A stretch of 64,000 nucleotides of DNA. It comes from Gelidibacter pelagius (GTDB lineage Bacteria; Bacteroidota; Bacteroidia; Flavobacteriales; Flavobacteriaceae). The translations under genes and the position numbers were made by a program. Below, piece after piece: positions 45,243 to 54,484 of the stretch (its first letter is position 1; every line of letters starts with the position of its first letter). The stretch covers positions 124,001 to 188,000 of the forward strand of contig NZ_JAGEVG010000006.1 of the NCBI RefSeq assembly GCF_017581925.1, written 5' to 3'. The notes under the pieces were generated by a model. It saw only the letters and a list, made by a program, of their open reading frames with translations. It searched no databases and had not been told where the DNA came from.

Positions 45243-46799
45243 ATGTCTGTAAAAACAGTTTCAAAAAATTTAGAACGTCAAACCGAGAAAGATTTATACA
45301 ATTATCAAAAGAAGGCCATTGACAAGGTATTTAAAGCTTTTGATGAAGCTCCTTCCGACTATCATCTGCTCTATCAATTACCGACAGGTGGTGGGAAAAC
45401 TGTGATTTTTTCTGAATTTGTGAGGCAGTATTTAAAGAATCACGATAAAAAAGTGGTAATTCTTACCCACCGTATTGAATTGTTGAAACAGACGTCTAAG
45501 ATGTTGACAGAATTCAACGTGACCAACAAAGTAGTGGATAGTAAAGCCAATTTGGATGATCAGGCAAATTACAGCTGTTTTGTGGCGATGGTGGAAACAT
45601 TGAACAACCGACTCCAAGAGGACAAGTTGGATATTTCTGATGTGGGTCTAGTCATTATTGATGAGGCGCATTACAATTCGTTTACAAAACTTTTTAAGTA
45701 TTTTGAAAATTCCTTTATCCTTGGCGTGACAGCAACTCCCTTGAGTTCCAACAAGGACTTGCCAATGAAGGACAACTATAATGAGCTGATTACAGGAGAA
45801 ACTATTGAGCACCTTATTGAAAACAACTTCCTATCACGGGCAGAGACTTATCAATATAACGTGGGACTAACGTCTTTGGAAGTAGGATCCAACGGCGATT
45901 ATACCGTCAAATCTTCTGAAGATCTATACACCAATACCGACATGTTAAGAAAAGTGGTGTACGCCTATGAGCAACATTCACTTAATAAGAAAACGCTGAT
46001 CTTTAATAACGGGATCAACACTTCCTTACATGTGTACGATGCCTTTAAACGTGCTGGCTATACCATTGCGCACTTAGATAATACTGCGACCAAGAAGGAA
46101 CGGAAGATGATTCTGAAATGGTTCAAGGAAACACCGAATGCCATTTTGACTTCGGTGAGTATTTTGACTACCGGATTTGATGAGCCTTCTGTTGATACCA
46201 TCATTCTTAACAGAGCTACTAAATCCTTGGCCTTGTATTACCAAATGGTGGGACGTGGGTCTCGTATTTATAAGGGCAAAGAAGTATTTAAGATTATCGA
46301 TTTAGGTAACAATATGCACCGTTTTGGACCCTGGGGCGCAGATATTAACTGGCAGAAAATCTTCGGATCGCCAAATTATTATCTGGACAGTATTGTTAAT
46401 GATGATGATATTGAAGCCGATTTCAGATATGAGATGCCTGATGCCCTGCGTCAGGAATTTGCTAATTCTGAAGAGGTCTATTTTGATATGAAACAGGCCT
46501 ATACCGATTCTGTTAACAAAGGCGATTCTTCAAAAGTGCTTTTAGAGCAGTCCATTGCACATCACACGAAAATATGTGTTGAAAACAGTGAAGATGTGTA
46601 TGATGCCCTAGCCTTGATGAAATTGTTGGAGGACGATATCAATCACCGTTTAGAGCGCTACACACAATGTATCAGTAGAAGTACCTTCAACTTTGTAAAA
46701 TGGTTGCATGATGATTACCGCATGAAACTCCGAGCGCATATCAGGGAAAATTTCGATACTATTTATGAAGAAATTCATGGGCATCCGCCTGAGGATTAA
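45243..46799 (+). CDS. SF2 DEAD/DEAH-box helicase (XPB/RadD-like), copy B
   Basis: The 518-residue protein is a full-length paralogue of the helicase at 36347, with LPTGGGKTVIF, IIDEAHYNSF, GVTATPLSS and YYQMVGRGSRI. The C-terminal about 120 residues are also shared, and an extra acidic tail (DTIYEEIHGHPPED) is added here. The start at 45243 is chosen because a promoter ends at 45201; the in-frame TTG at 45171 is the promoter's -33 element. It is divergent from DUF1853. The two copies lie 7.4 kb apart, which suggests gene duplication with divergence in role. Confidence 0.88.
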   Translation: MSVKTVSKNLERQTEKDLYNYQKKAIDKVFKAFDEAPSDYHLLYQLPTGGGKTVIFSEFVRQYLKNHDKKVVILTHRIELLKQTSKMLTEFNVTNKVVDSKANLDDQANYSCFVAMVETLNNRLQEDKLDISDVGLVIIDEAHYNSFTKLFKYFENSFILGVTATPLSSNKDLPMKDNYNELITGETIEHLIENNFLSRAETYQYNVGLTSLEVGSNGDYTVKSSEDLYTNTDMLRKVVYAYEQHSLNKKTLIFNNGINTSLHVYDAFKRAGYTIAHLDNTATKKERKMILKWFKETPNAILTSVSILTTGFDEPSVDTIILNRATKSLALYYQMVGRGSRIYKGKEVFKIIDLGNNMHRFGPWGADINWQKIFGSPNYYLDSIVNDDDIEADFRYEMPDALRQEFANSEEVYFDMKQAYTDSVNKGDSSKVLLEQSIAHHTKICVENSEDVYDALALMKLLEDDINHRLERYTQCISRSTFNFVKWLHDDYRMKLRAHIRENFDTIYEEIHGHPPED

Positions 46800-46822
46800 T
46801 TTGACATAGAACGCTAACAATT

Positions 46823-46932
46823 GAACGCTGGTCTGCCCGTCCGTTCAGACGGGTGACACTGATCTTAGCAGATATTCACTGAATTTTCAGACACAGATTT
46901 CACCGATTCTCACGGATTATCTTATTGGAGTT
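46823..46932. repeat. 110-bp intergenic repeat, copy 1
   Basis: It runs from GAACGCTG through the hairpin CCCGTC/GACGGG (46836-46853), GTGACACTGATCTTAG and CACCGATTCTCAC to CTTATTGGAGTT. The copy at 46999 is colinear with it. Confidence 0.8.
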
Positions 46933-46998
46933 TGTTGTTTTTCTAACCGCTTTAATTTTACGAATTCTTTGCGTCTCAATGCCTTTGTGAGCCAAACG

Positions 46999-47122
46999 GA
47001 ACGCTGACCTGCCCGTACGTTCAGACGGGTGACACTGATCTTAGTAGATATTCACTGAATTTTTAGACACGTCCCGATAGCTATCGGGATCACCGATTCT
47101 CACAGATTATCTTATTGGAGTT
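46999..47122. repeat. 110-bp intergenic repeat, copy 2, with palindrome insertion
   Basis: It has the same ends as copy 1 but 124 bp: a 20-bp stretch containing the palindrome at 47072 stands where copy 1 has 6 bp (AGATTT). Confidence 0.8.
47072..47089. repeat. Perfect 18-bp palindrome TCCCGATAGCTATCGGGA
   Basis: Each 9-base arm is the exact reverse complement of the other. Degenerate relatives occur at about 32004-32016 and 36065-36078. Confidence 0.75.
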
Positions 47123-47441
47123 AATCTATCTTGTCGCCAGACAGGGAGTTTTTCTTTGGTGCTCCTTCAATTGCATTAATTCGCCCAAATACTTTGCCTA
47201 TCCGCGCCTCCTGCGTGCAAAATGGCAGACTGAAGATCCTGATTTTTTCACACAGATTACACAGATTCCCACAGACCATCTGATTGGAATTTGCCTGCCT
47301 GTCGGCAGACAGGGAATTTTATCATTGGTACTTTTGTTTTTGGTAATTTCAACTCCACGTCTCCGCGCCTCAACGAGAAAAACCCACCGCAATCCAAAAC
47401 TTATTTCTATATTTATAAATCTTAACTAACGAATCAAGTCA

Positions 47442-49913
47442 ATGAAGAATTTATGTCTTTTTGCCCTGCTGATTGGGGGTCTTCTCAATCCACTGAATGT
47501 GAGTGCACAATCTAAAAGAAACACTAAAAAAGGAAAGAATCAGGTAGAAGCGCCTGCTCCAGAAAAGAAGAAGGACGAGGCCATCAAACCTTATGACAAG
47601 GTGATTACCAAAGACGCCATCACCGATGATGGCCTGTTCAAAATCCATAAGATAAAAGACAAATACTTCTTTGAAATTCAAGATAGTTTACTGAATAAAG
47701 ATATGCTGCTCGTGAGCCGCATGTCCAAATTGCCTTCTAATTTAGGTGGAGGCTACATGAATGCTGGGTCAAAAGCCAATGAACAATTGATTACATGGGA
47801 GCGTTTTCAGGACAAGATCTTGATCAAAGTCAAATCCTATAATGCTGTTGCCAATGACAGTTTGCCCATCAATATCTCCGTAAAAGCAAACAATTATGAG
47901 CCGGTCTTATTCGCCTTCGATATTGCGGCGTTTAGTAAAGATTCATCTGCTGTGGTGATTGATGTTACTAAATTCTACACCAGTGATGTCAAAGCGATTA
48001 GTGGCTTGTCCAGTAGACTCCGTGAGACTTACAAAGTCCGTAATTTGGACGATTCCCGTAGTTTTATCACCTCTGCAAAAAGTTTTCCTCTGAATATCGA
48101 AATCATTCAAGATTTTACCTATAATGCGTCAAAACCACCCATGCTTCCGGCTACGGAGACCATCAGTTTGCAAATGAACCAATCGATGGTCTTGTTACCG
48201 ACCACACCCATGCAGCCTCGTCTTGCCGATCCGCGCGTCGGGTTTTTTACGGTCAGTCAATATGATTATAGTAGTGAAGCTTTAAAATCAGATGAAAAAA
48301 CATATATCCGTCGCTGGCGTTTGGAACCTAAAGACGCTGCAGCTTATAATAGAGGCGAATTGGTAGAGCCCATCAAACCCATCGTGTATTACCTGGATCC
48401 TGCAACGCCTGAGAAACTGCGCAAATACATCAAGCAAGGCATTGAAGAATGGCAGAAACCATTTGAAACTGCAGGATTTAAAAATGCGATTATCGCGAAA
48501 GACCCACCAACTTACGAAGAAGACCCCGATTTCAGTCCAGAGGATATTCGGTATTCCGTAGTGCGTTATGTGGCAAGTACCACACGAAATGCGGTCGGAC
48601 CAAGTGTGTCTGATCCACGTACAGGTGAAATTATTGAAAGCGACATCATCTGGTACCACAACCATTTGCGATCCTATAGAAACCGATACATGCTTGAAAC
48701 TGGCGCCGCCAACCCTTCAGCACGTACTTTGGATACCAGCGATGAGGAAATAGGAGAAATGATGCGTATGGTGATTGCCCATGAAGTAGGCCACGCCTTA
48801 GGATTTCCACACAATATGGCCGCCAGTAATGCCTATGATGTGGAAAGTTATCGAAACGGTGCGTTCACTCAAGAGCATGGCATTGCGGCAAGTATTATGG
48901 ATTATGCCCGATACAATTATATTGCACAACCAGGCGATGAAAACATCCGATTTGTCCGTCAGATTGGGCCTTACGACCATTATGTCACCAATTGGGGTTA
49001 CCGTTGGATTCCAGGGGCAACCACAGAAGGGGAGACCCCAACCTTGGACCAGTGGGTGATGGATAAAGCTGGAGATCCGCAATATAAATATGGGAAACAG
49101 AGCAGTCGTTTTGATCCATCCTCACAAACCGAAGATATTGGGAACAACTCTATAAACGCGAGCACCTACGGACTTAAAAACCTAAAATATGTGGCAGAAC
49201 AACTTCCAACATGGACTAGCGATAAAACCAACGATTATGATGATTTAAAGGAATTGCAAGGGGAGTTGCTGGGCGTTTGGAACCGTTATATGGGCCATGT
49301 GACCACGCATATTGGCGGGGTCTATGAAGATACTAAAAAACCTAACCAAGGGGGTGTGATTTATACGCCAGCTTCAAAAGCCGATCAAAAAGCCGCGATG
49401 GCATGGCTGCAGGAAAACACTTTTGCAACCCCAACGTGGATGGTCAATTTCAATATTCTTCGCAATATTGATCACGCTGGCTATACTGAAACCTTTAGAA
49501 GTGCCCAAGCAAGACATTTAAACAGCATTCTTGATTTTGACGTCTTGGGGAGATTAATTGACGGAACCGCCGTCAGTAAAGAAAATTATTCGGCCTTGGA
49601 AATGTTACAGGAGATGCGCAAAGGGATTTGGAAAGAACTCAACAGCAATCAGGCCGTAGATGTGTACCGACGTAATTTGCAACGTGCCTATATCGACCGC
49701 ATGGCGTATTTAATGACTGAGGAATTGAAGCCTGGGCGTGGGGTAAGTGTTTATAATGTGAATCAATCTGATGTGAGAGCTTTGGTAAGAGGCGAATTGA
49801 ACACGTTGAAAACCCAATTGAACAGTCGCAAGAACACGGTGTCACATACCGAGACGAAATATCACTATCAGGATGCGATGAAGCGAATTGACTTGATTTT
49901 GGATCCTAAATAG
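47442..49913 (+). CDS. Secreted zinc-dependent metalloprotease (DUF5117/DUF5118 metzincin)
   Basis: The 823-residue protein has a signal peptide (ends ..NVSAQ) and a basic, low-complexity stretch. Then come the DUF5118 and DUF5117 regions usual in Bacteroidota (LLVSRMSKLPSNLGGGYMNAGSK near residue 90). The metzincin zinc motif HEVGHALGFPHN is at 447-458, followed by ASIMDYARYNYIAQPGD in the Met-turn region. It is predicted to be an exported or outer-surface peptidase with unknown substrate. The gene follows the repeat block and stands alone. Confidence 0.88.
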   Translation: MKNLCLFALLIGGLLNPLNVSAQSKRNTKKGKNQVEAPAPEKKKDEAIKPYDKVITKDAITDDGLFKIHKIKDKYFFEIQDSLLNKDMLLVSRMSKLPSNLGGGYMNAGSKANEQLITWERFQDKILIKVKSYNAVANDSLPINISVKANNYEPVLFAFDIAAFSKDSSAVVIDVTKFYTSDVKAISGLSSRLRETYKVRNLDDSRSFITSAKSFPLNIEIIQDFTYNASKPPMLPATETISLQMNQSMVLLPTTPMQPRLADPRVGFFTVSQYDYSSEALKSDEKTYIRRWRLEPKDAAAYNRGELVEPIKPIVYYLDPATPEKLRKYIKQGIEEWQKPFETAGFKNAIIAKDPPTYEEDPDFSPEDIRYSVVRYVASTTRNAVGPSVSDPRTGEIIESDIIWYHNHLRSYRNRYMLETGAANPSARTLDTSDEEIGEMMRMVIAHEVGHALGFPHNMAASNAYDVESYRNGAFTQEHGIAASIMDYARYNYIAQPGDENIRFVRQIGPYDHYVTNWGYRWIPGATTEGETPTLDQWVMDKAGDPQYKYGKQSSRFDPSSQTEDIGNNSINASTYGLKNLKYVAEQLPTWTSDKTNDYDDLKELQGELLGVWNRYMGHVTTHIGGVYEDTKKPNQGGVIYTPASKADQKAAMAWLQENTFATPTWMVNFNILRNIDHAGYTETFRSAQARHLNSILDFDVLGRLIDGTAVSKENYSALEMLQEMRKGIWKELNSNQAVDVYRRNLQRAYIDRMAYLMTEELKPGRGVSVYNVNQSDVRALVRGELNTLKTQLNSRKNTVSHTETKYHYQDAMKRIDLILDPK

Positions 49914-50096
49914 TAGAGTGTTATTCCACAGAGATACGCGGAGGTTTTACGGAGATGCACGGAGAATATGGAACACAAGTGGCGCTGATTAAGACGGATA
50001 AATAATTTGCGATTCTTGCGACTCTACGTAAAATTAATCTCTGATTTTATTGAGATTCATTTAAACCGTGTCTGAATTTTTCGTAAATTCATAACT

Positions 50097-50666
50097 ATGA
50101 AACACATACTGACATATAGTGTCCTATTTATAATATTGATTGGTTGTGGTTCCAGCAAGGAGTTTACAGAGCATGATAATCAAGACTATCAAAAACTACA
50201 AGAATTGGTAGCCTCAAAATCTTTTGAGATTATTTCTACAAGCGCCATGCCAAGAGCCTCGGCGGCATTTAGTAAGGTTGCGAATTCGAACATCTTAGGC
50301 CCAGGAAATAATGCGAGCAATATCGATATCACTTCAAACTCCAATAGATTGATCGTTAAGGGCGACAGTATTCGTGGCCATTTGCCATTTTTTGGTGAAC
50401 AGAACTTTGGTGGCGGCTATGGAGGCAATCATACGGGAATTGAATTCAATGATATACCAGAAGATTATACGGTGAATCTTGATGATAAAAAACATGCTGT
50501 AGACATCAAGTTTAAAATATCTGACAAATACCGAGGCAACGAGCGTTATGATATGGTGATCACGTTATATCCAAACTACCGAAGCACGATCAGAGTACAG
50601 TCTACGGGTCGCAGTTCTATTGAATATAATGGAAGGGTGAGTAGATTGGAAGAGACTAAGGAATAG
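50097..50666 (+). CDS. DUF4251 domain lipoprotein
   Basis: The 189-residue protein has a lipoprotein signal with lipobox LIGC (MKHILTYSVLFIILIGCGSSK). The DUF4251 domain follows (LVASKSFEIISTSAMPRASA at the start, DKYRGNERYDMVITLYPNYRSTIRVQSTGRSSIEYNGRV at the end, given in part). Members are found almost only in Bacteroidota and have no assigned function. A terminator follows 80 bp later. Confidence 0.85.
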   Translation: MKHILTYSVLFIILIGCGSSKEFTEHDNQDYQKLQELVASKSFEIISTSAMPRASAAFSKVANSNILGPGNNASNIDITSNSNRLIVKGDSIRGHLPFFGEQNFGGGYGGNHTGIEFNDIPEDYTVNLDDKKHAVDIKFKISDKYRGNERYDMVITLYPNYRSTIRVQSTGRSSIEYNGRVSRLEETKE

Positions 50667-50687
50667 CAATTGATTTCTTCACTTCAG

Positions 50688-50719
<32 letters not shown>

Positions 50720-50742
50720 ACATTTATTTTTAATTTAGTAAA

Positions 50743-50765
50743 AGCGCCTTTTGGGCGCTATTTTA
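50743..50765 (+). terminator. Terminator after the DUF4251 gene
   Basis: AGCGCC pairs with GGCGCT around the 5-nt loop TTTTG and is followed by ATTTTAT. Confidence 0.65.
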
Positions 50766-50921
50766 TATCATTACAGATTATGTACGTAAATTATGGATTT
50801 CTACGCCTTGTTCATAATTTGAATATTCTGAACCATTGTCCAAAAATTTTCAAATATGCGATTCTTAGCGTTCGATTGTTTTACCAGAACCCGTATTAAA
50901 CGAATTTGTAAATAAATTACA

Positions 50922-51260
50922 ATGAACATTTCTAAACTATTAATCATCAAAATCAGTCATACCATTATTTGGTTATTCTTTAATGTGGTCATATTCTACA
51001 TTTTGTATGCTGCAATTTTTAACAAGATTGATATATGGATATAGATTGGTGTTGAAATGGTTTTTTTGGAAGGCCTTGTGCTATTGGCTTTTAAAATGTT
51101 TTGTCCTTTAACAGTTATGGCCAGGAAATATTCTAATTCCACAAAAGATAATTTTGATATATTTTTACCCAATTGGCTCGCAAAACATAACAAATTAATT
51201 TATACCAGCATTTTTGCTGTCGCGATACTGATTTTGACCTATCGAATGCTACAAGGATAA
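50922..51260 (+). pseudogene. Small membrane-protein gene interrupted by an in-frame amber codon
   Basis: A 113-codon frame runs from the ATG at 50922 to the stop at 51258-51260, broken only by TAG at codon 41 (51042-51044). The first 40 residues hold a membrane helix (TIIWLFFNVVIFYILYAAIF). After the TAG the frame goes on as IGVEMVFLEGLVLLAFKMFCP, then ARKYSNSTKDNFDIFLPNW and a second helix near the end. I recall intact relatives with a Trp here, so the TAG may come from TGG by one change. The 67-codon rest could restart at 51057. The function of the intact family is unknown. Confidence 0.7.
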
Positions 51261-51376
51261 AACGATGAAAAGAAAATTGTTCATATATTTTCGAATATGT
51301 GATTCCTAACTTTCAATAGATTTTCGTTTAATTCTCCTCTAATTTTAATATTCTACACACATAAATTCAATTTTAA

Positions 51377-51424
51377 AATAATTAGTCACAAATGACTAAT
51401 TATTAGTTTATTTTGACTAATATT
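51377..51424 (+). promoter_or_regulatory. Operator of the TetR-regulated catabolic operon
   Basis: The arm AATAATTAGTCA (51377-51388) and its exact reverse complement (51393-51404) flank CAAA, a perfect 12-bp-arm palindrome. A third half-site TGACTAATATT lies at 51414-51424. The site is 46 bp before the TetR gene and overlaps the likely promoter (TATTTTG near 51408-51415), so the repressor probably regulates itself and the operon. Confidence 0.7.
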
Positions 51425-51450
51425 GAAAAATAATTATCAGTATTAACAAA

Positions 51451-52107
51451 ATGACTACCAAAGAAAACATCATAAATGCCTCCACAAAATACTTTAACCA
51501 ACACGGTTTTAGTGCCGTAACCTTAAATGAAATTGCAGGGCATTTAGAAATGACGAGAGGGAATCTCACCTATCATTATAAGACCAAAGACGACTTACTT
51601 AAGGCCATCACGGAGGTGATGTGGAAAAAAATTGCCGCAGAACGCGCAAAATCGAGAGCCCTCCCCTCTTTTGAGAATCTCCATAATGAGGTGCAATTGT
51701 ATTATCGTTTTCAAAAAGAATACGCTTTTATCTTTTTAGACTCTCAAGTTTTAGTACATCCCATGGTCAAACCACAGTTTCGGGAAATGACTAAACAAAC
51801 GGTTTTAGATAATAAAAAAGCAATTGCTTTTGCCATATCTATAGGCAATATGAAACCAGAGCCTTTTAAAGGCGCTTACCATAATATTGCACTTCTGGTT
51901 TGGATGATTGCGTTCTTCTGGTCTGCACAACAGATTATTAGAGGCGATCAAAGTAAGGAAGATGGTGAAGCACTGATTTGGTCTATTCTTCTTCCGCATT
52001 TCACGGATAAAGGAAAAAAATCGATGACCGCCTTCTTTGGAGCAGATTATTTGGATAATCTGGGCGAAGCATTTGATACTACTATCGACAACTACATATC
52101 GTTTTAA
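51451..52107 (+). CDS. TetR/AcrR-family repressor of the acyl-CoA operon
   Basis: The 218-residue protein has the N-terminal TetR helix-turn-helix (ASTKYFNQHGFSAVTLNEIAGHLEMTRGNLTYHYKTKDDLL) and an alpha-helical ligand-binding domain. The stop is two bases before the start of the double acyl-CoA dehydrogenase gene, so it is the first gene of the operon. A perfect palindrome lies just upstream. By analogy with LiuR, AtuR and FadR-type regulators, an acyl-CoA intermediate of the pathway is the likely inducer; the identity is unknown. Confidence 0.9.
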   Translation: MTTKENIINASTKYFNQHGFSAVTLNEIAGHLEMTRGNLTYHYKTKDDLLKAITEVMWKKIAAERAKSRALPSFENLHNEVQLYYRFQKEYAFIFLDSQVLVHPMVKPQFREMTKQTVLDNKKAIAFAISIGNMKPEPFKGAYHNIALLVWMIAFFWSAQQIIRGDQSKEDGEALIWSILLPHFTDKGKKSMTAFFGADYLDNLGEAFDTTIDNYISF

Positions 52108-52109
52108 TC

Positions 52110-54449
52110 ATGACATATTTTTCAAAAGAACATAAAGAATTCAGACAACGCTTAAGAGAATTTCTTGAAAAAGAAGTGCAGCCTCACATTGCTGAATGGG
52201 AAGAAGCTGGTAGCATCCCACTTTCTATTTGGAAGAAAATGGGCGATCAGGACTTTCTTGGATTGTCTTACCCTAAAGAATACGGTGGCAAAGCCTTGGA
52301 TTATTTCTATGACGTGGTATTTAATGAAGAACTCGGTAAAATGAATTCTGGCGGATTTGTGATTACCCAACAAGTGGTACAATATATGTCTGCACCTTAT
52401 ATTTTAAACTATGGTTCAGAACACTTAAAAGAGAAATACTTACCAAGCATTATTTCTGGTGATACCGTAAGTTGTATTGCTATTACAGAGCCCGAAGCTG
52501 GTTCAGATATCGCAAACATTCAAACTTCTGCAGAAGCTAAAGACGACCATTATATCGTCAACGGTACTAAAACATTTGTCACCAACGGTATTCAGGGAAG
52601 TTTCGCCGTAACTGCAGTAAAAACGGATCTGGAAGCCGAAGCTAAGGGCATTAGTTTATTAGTGATCGATTTAGATTCGGAAGGCATTCATAAAACAGAA
52701 TTGAAAAAATTAGGCTGGCAGTCTTCGGATACCGCCACCTTAACTTTTGAAAATGTAAAAGTGCCTAAAGAAAATTTAATAGGCGAAACTGGCAAAGGCT
52801 TTGAGTACCTCATGAACGGACTGCAATTGGAGCGTTTATGCCTGGTGCCAAGCGCTATTGCGACTATGGAATACGCCCTTGACGAATCTTTACGTTATAT
52901 GGCAAACCGTAAAACCTTTGGTAAAAACTTAAATAAAGTTCAAGTATTACGTCATAAAATGGCCCAATTAACTTCCGAAGTTGAAGCCTTAAAAGCATTC
53001 AGTTATTATTGTGCCAAGGTCTACAACGAGGGAATTTATGATGTAAAACTTATTGCATCAGCCAAATTAATCGCCACAGAATTACACGAAAAAGTTGCCA
53101 CACAATGTCTGCAGATTTTTGGCGGCAGTGGCTTTATGGAGGATCATCCTTTAGCACGTATGTATAGAGATACGCGAGTTGGCACATTGAGCGCAGGATC
53201 TTCAGAAATGATGAAAGATATCATTGCCAAGGTTGTTATCGACAAGAAAGAATACACAAGCCTCACACATACTGAAACAAAACATCCTTCTCCTTTTAAT
53301 GAAGAGCACGACTTATTTAGAGCTTCCGTAAAAGACTTTTTAAAGCGAGAGGTGATTCCAAACTTGGATCAATGGGAAGAAGATGGCGAAGTGCCTCGAG
53401 AAGTCTATGAGAAATTTGGAGCCATGGGTTATTTTGGACTTCGTTTTCCGGAAGCGTATGGCGGTTCCGATTTAGACATTTGGTACGAAGTGGTGTTACA
53501 CGAAGAACTCTCACGAATCAACTCTGGTGGATTTGCCGCCGCCATGGGCGCCCATTTCTTCTTAGCCATGGTACATGTTAATGGCTCAGGAAATGAAGCA
53601 CAAAAACAAAAATATCTAACGGCAGGTAATGAAGGAAAACTCATTGGCTGTTTGGCGGTGACGGAACCTGATACAGGGTCTGACGTCAAATCCATTCGAA
53701 CATCTGCTGTAAAAGAAGGCGATCATTATATCATTAATGGCGCAAAAACTTTTATTACCAACGGTGTGAATAGCGATTATATTGTTGCAGCTGTTAAAAC
53801 CAATCCGGAAGCTGGGTATTATGGCATCAGCATGATGTTGATAGAACACGACAGAAAAGGTGTGAGTGCTACGAAGCTAAACAAACTGGGTTGGAAAGCC
53901 TCCGATACGGGAGAAATAGGATTGGACAACGTCAAAGTTCCCTTAGAAAACTTATTGGGAGAAGAAAACCACGGCTTCTTTTATATCATGCAACATTTTG
54001 TTTCTGAACGCTTATCCATAGCAGCAGGCTCGGTTTCTGGTGCAGAATACGCCATCGAACTGACTTTAGATTATATGAATCAAAGAGCTGTTTTTGGTAA
54101 GAAAATCAAGGAATTTCAGGTCTTGAGACATCGCATCGCCCAAATGTCGGCAGAGATTGCCTGCAACAAACAATTTTTATACAGCATTTATGACCGACAT
54201 AGTAAGGGTGAATATCTTGTAAAAGAAGCCTCTATGGCAAAGTTGGTCTGTTCACAAATGCTGGACAGAGTCACTTTTGAATGTCTTCAAATGTTTGGCG
54301 GGAATGGTTTTATGGAAGACTATCCGTTGGCACGTATGTGGCGTGATGCGCGATTAAATCAAATTGGTGGCGGAACCTCAGAAATACTTTGTGAAATTAT
54401 TTCAAAAATGATTGTTGATGAGAAAAACTATGCTTCAAAAACAGCATAG
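52110..54449 (+). CDS. Double acyl-CoA dehydrogenase in one chain
   Basis: The 779-residue chain contains two complete acyl-CoA dehydrogenases in tandem, about residues 1-380 and 394-779, joined by a short linker (TSLTHTETKHPSP). Each copy has the N-terminal domain (EVQPHIAEWEE / EVIPNLDQWEE), the FAD-contact TEPEAGSD / TEPDTGSD, and GGSGFMEDHPLARMYRD / GGNGFMEDYPLARMWRD. The catalytic Glu of the isovaleryl-CoA/long-chain type lies in helix G: Glu241 (LERL) and Glu633 (SERL). The usual Glu before GTSEI is absent in both. A single polypeptide could thus form one flavoprotein with two active sites acting on different chain lengths or steps. No frameshift is involved. Confidence 0.9.
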   Translation: MTYFSKEHKEFRQRLREFLEKEVQPHIAEWEEAGSIPLSIWKKMGDQDFLGLSYPKEYGGKALDYFYDVVFNEELGKMNSGGFVITQQVVQYMSAPYILNYGSEHLKEKYLPSIISGDTVSCIAITEPEAGSDIANIQTSAEAKDDHYIVNGTKTFVTNGIQGSFAVTAVKTDLEAEAKGISLLVIDLDSEGIHKTELKKLGWQSSDTATLTFENVKVPKENLIGETGKGFEYLMNGLQLERLCLVPSAIATMEYALDESLRYMANRKTFGKNLNKVQVLRHKMAQLTSEVEALKAFSYYCAKVYNEGIYDVKLIASAKLIATELHEKVATQCLQIFGGSGFMEDHPLARMYRDTRVGTLSAGSSEMMKDIIAKVVIDKKEYTSLTHTETKHPSPFNEEHDLFRASVKDFLKREVIPNLDQWEEDGEVPREVYEKFGAMGYFGLRFPEAYGGSDLDIWYEVVLHEELSRINSGGFAAAMGAHFFLAMVHVNGSGNEAQKQKYLTAGNEGKLIGCLAVTEPDTGSDVKSIRTSAVKEGDHYIINGAKTFITNGVNSDYIVAAVKTNPEAGYYGISMMLIEHDRKGVSATKLNKLGWKASDTGEIGLDNVKVPLENLLGEENHGFFYIMQHFVSERLSIAAGSVSGAEYAIELTLDYMNQRAVFGKKIKEFQVLRHRIAQMSAEIACNKQFLYSIYDRHSKGEYLVKEASMAKLVCSQMLDRVTFECLQMFGGNGFMEDYPLARMWRDARLNQIGGGTSEILCEIISKMIVDEKNYASKTA

Positions 54450-54484
54450 CACAACGATGCCTACAACTTTAATACAAATTTAAG

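Larger units (their letters stand above)
46800..47441. other. 642-bp intergenic region built of repeats
   Basis: It contains two copies of a 110-bp unit, a perfect palindrome in the second copy, and a decayed third unit around 47250-47320 with CACAGATTACACAGATTC text and CTGTCGGCAGACAGG. An open frame of 104 codons (47115-47429) lies in this repeat DNA and is not a credible gene. Similar CACAGAGATACGCGGAGG text recurs at 49926-49965. Confidence 0.7.

Noticed and set aside
47115-47429. 104-codon open frame between the second helicase and the metalloprotease genes
   Set aside because: It runs through repeat copy 2 and decayed repeats, reads as repeat-derived text (LPVGRQG twice) and has no family likeness.
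50996-51193. 65-codon minus-strand frame across the broken membrane-protein gene
   Set aside because: The plus-strand frame has two coherent membrane helices and a single stop; the minus frame is a shadow of it.
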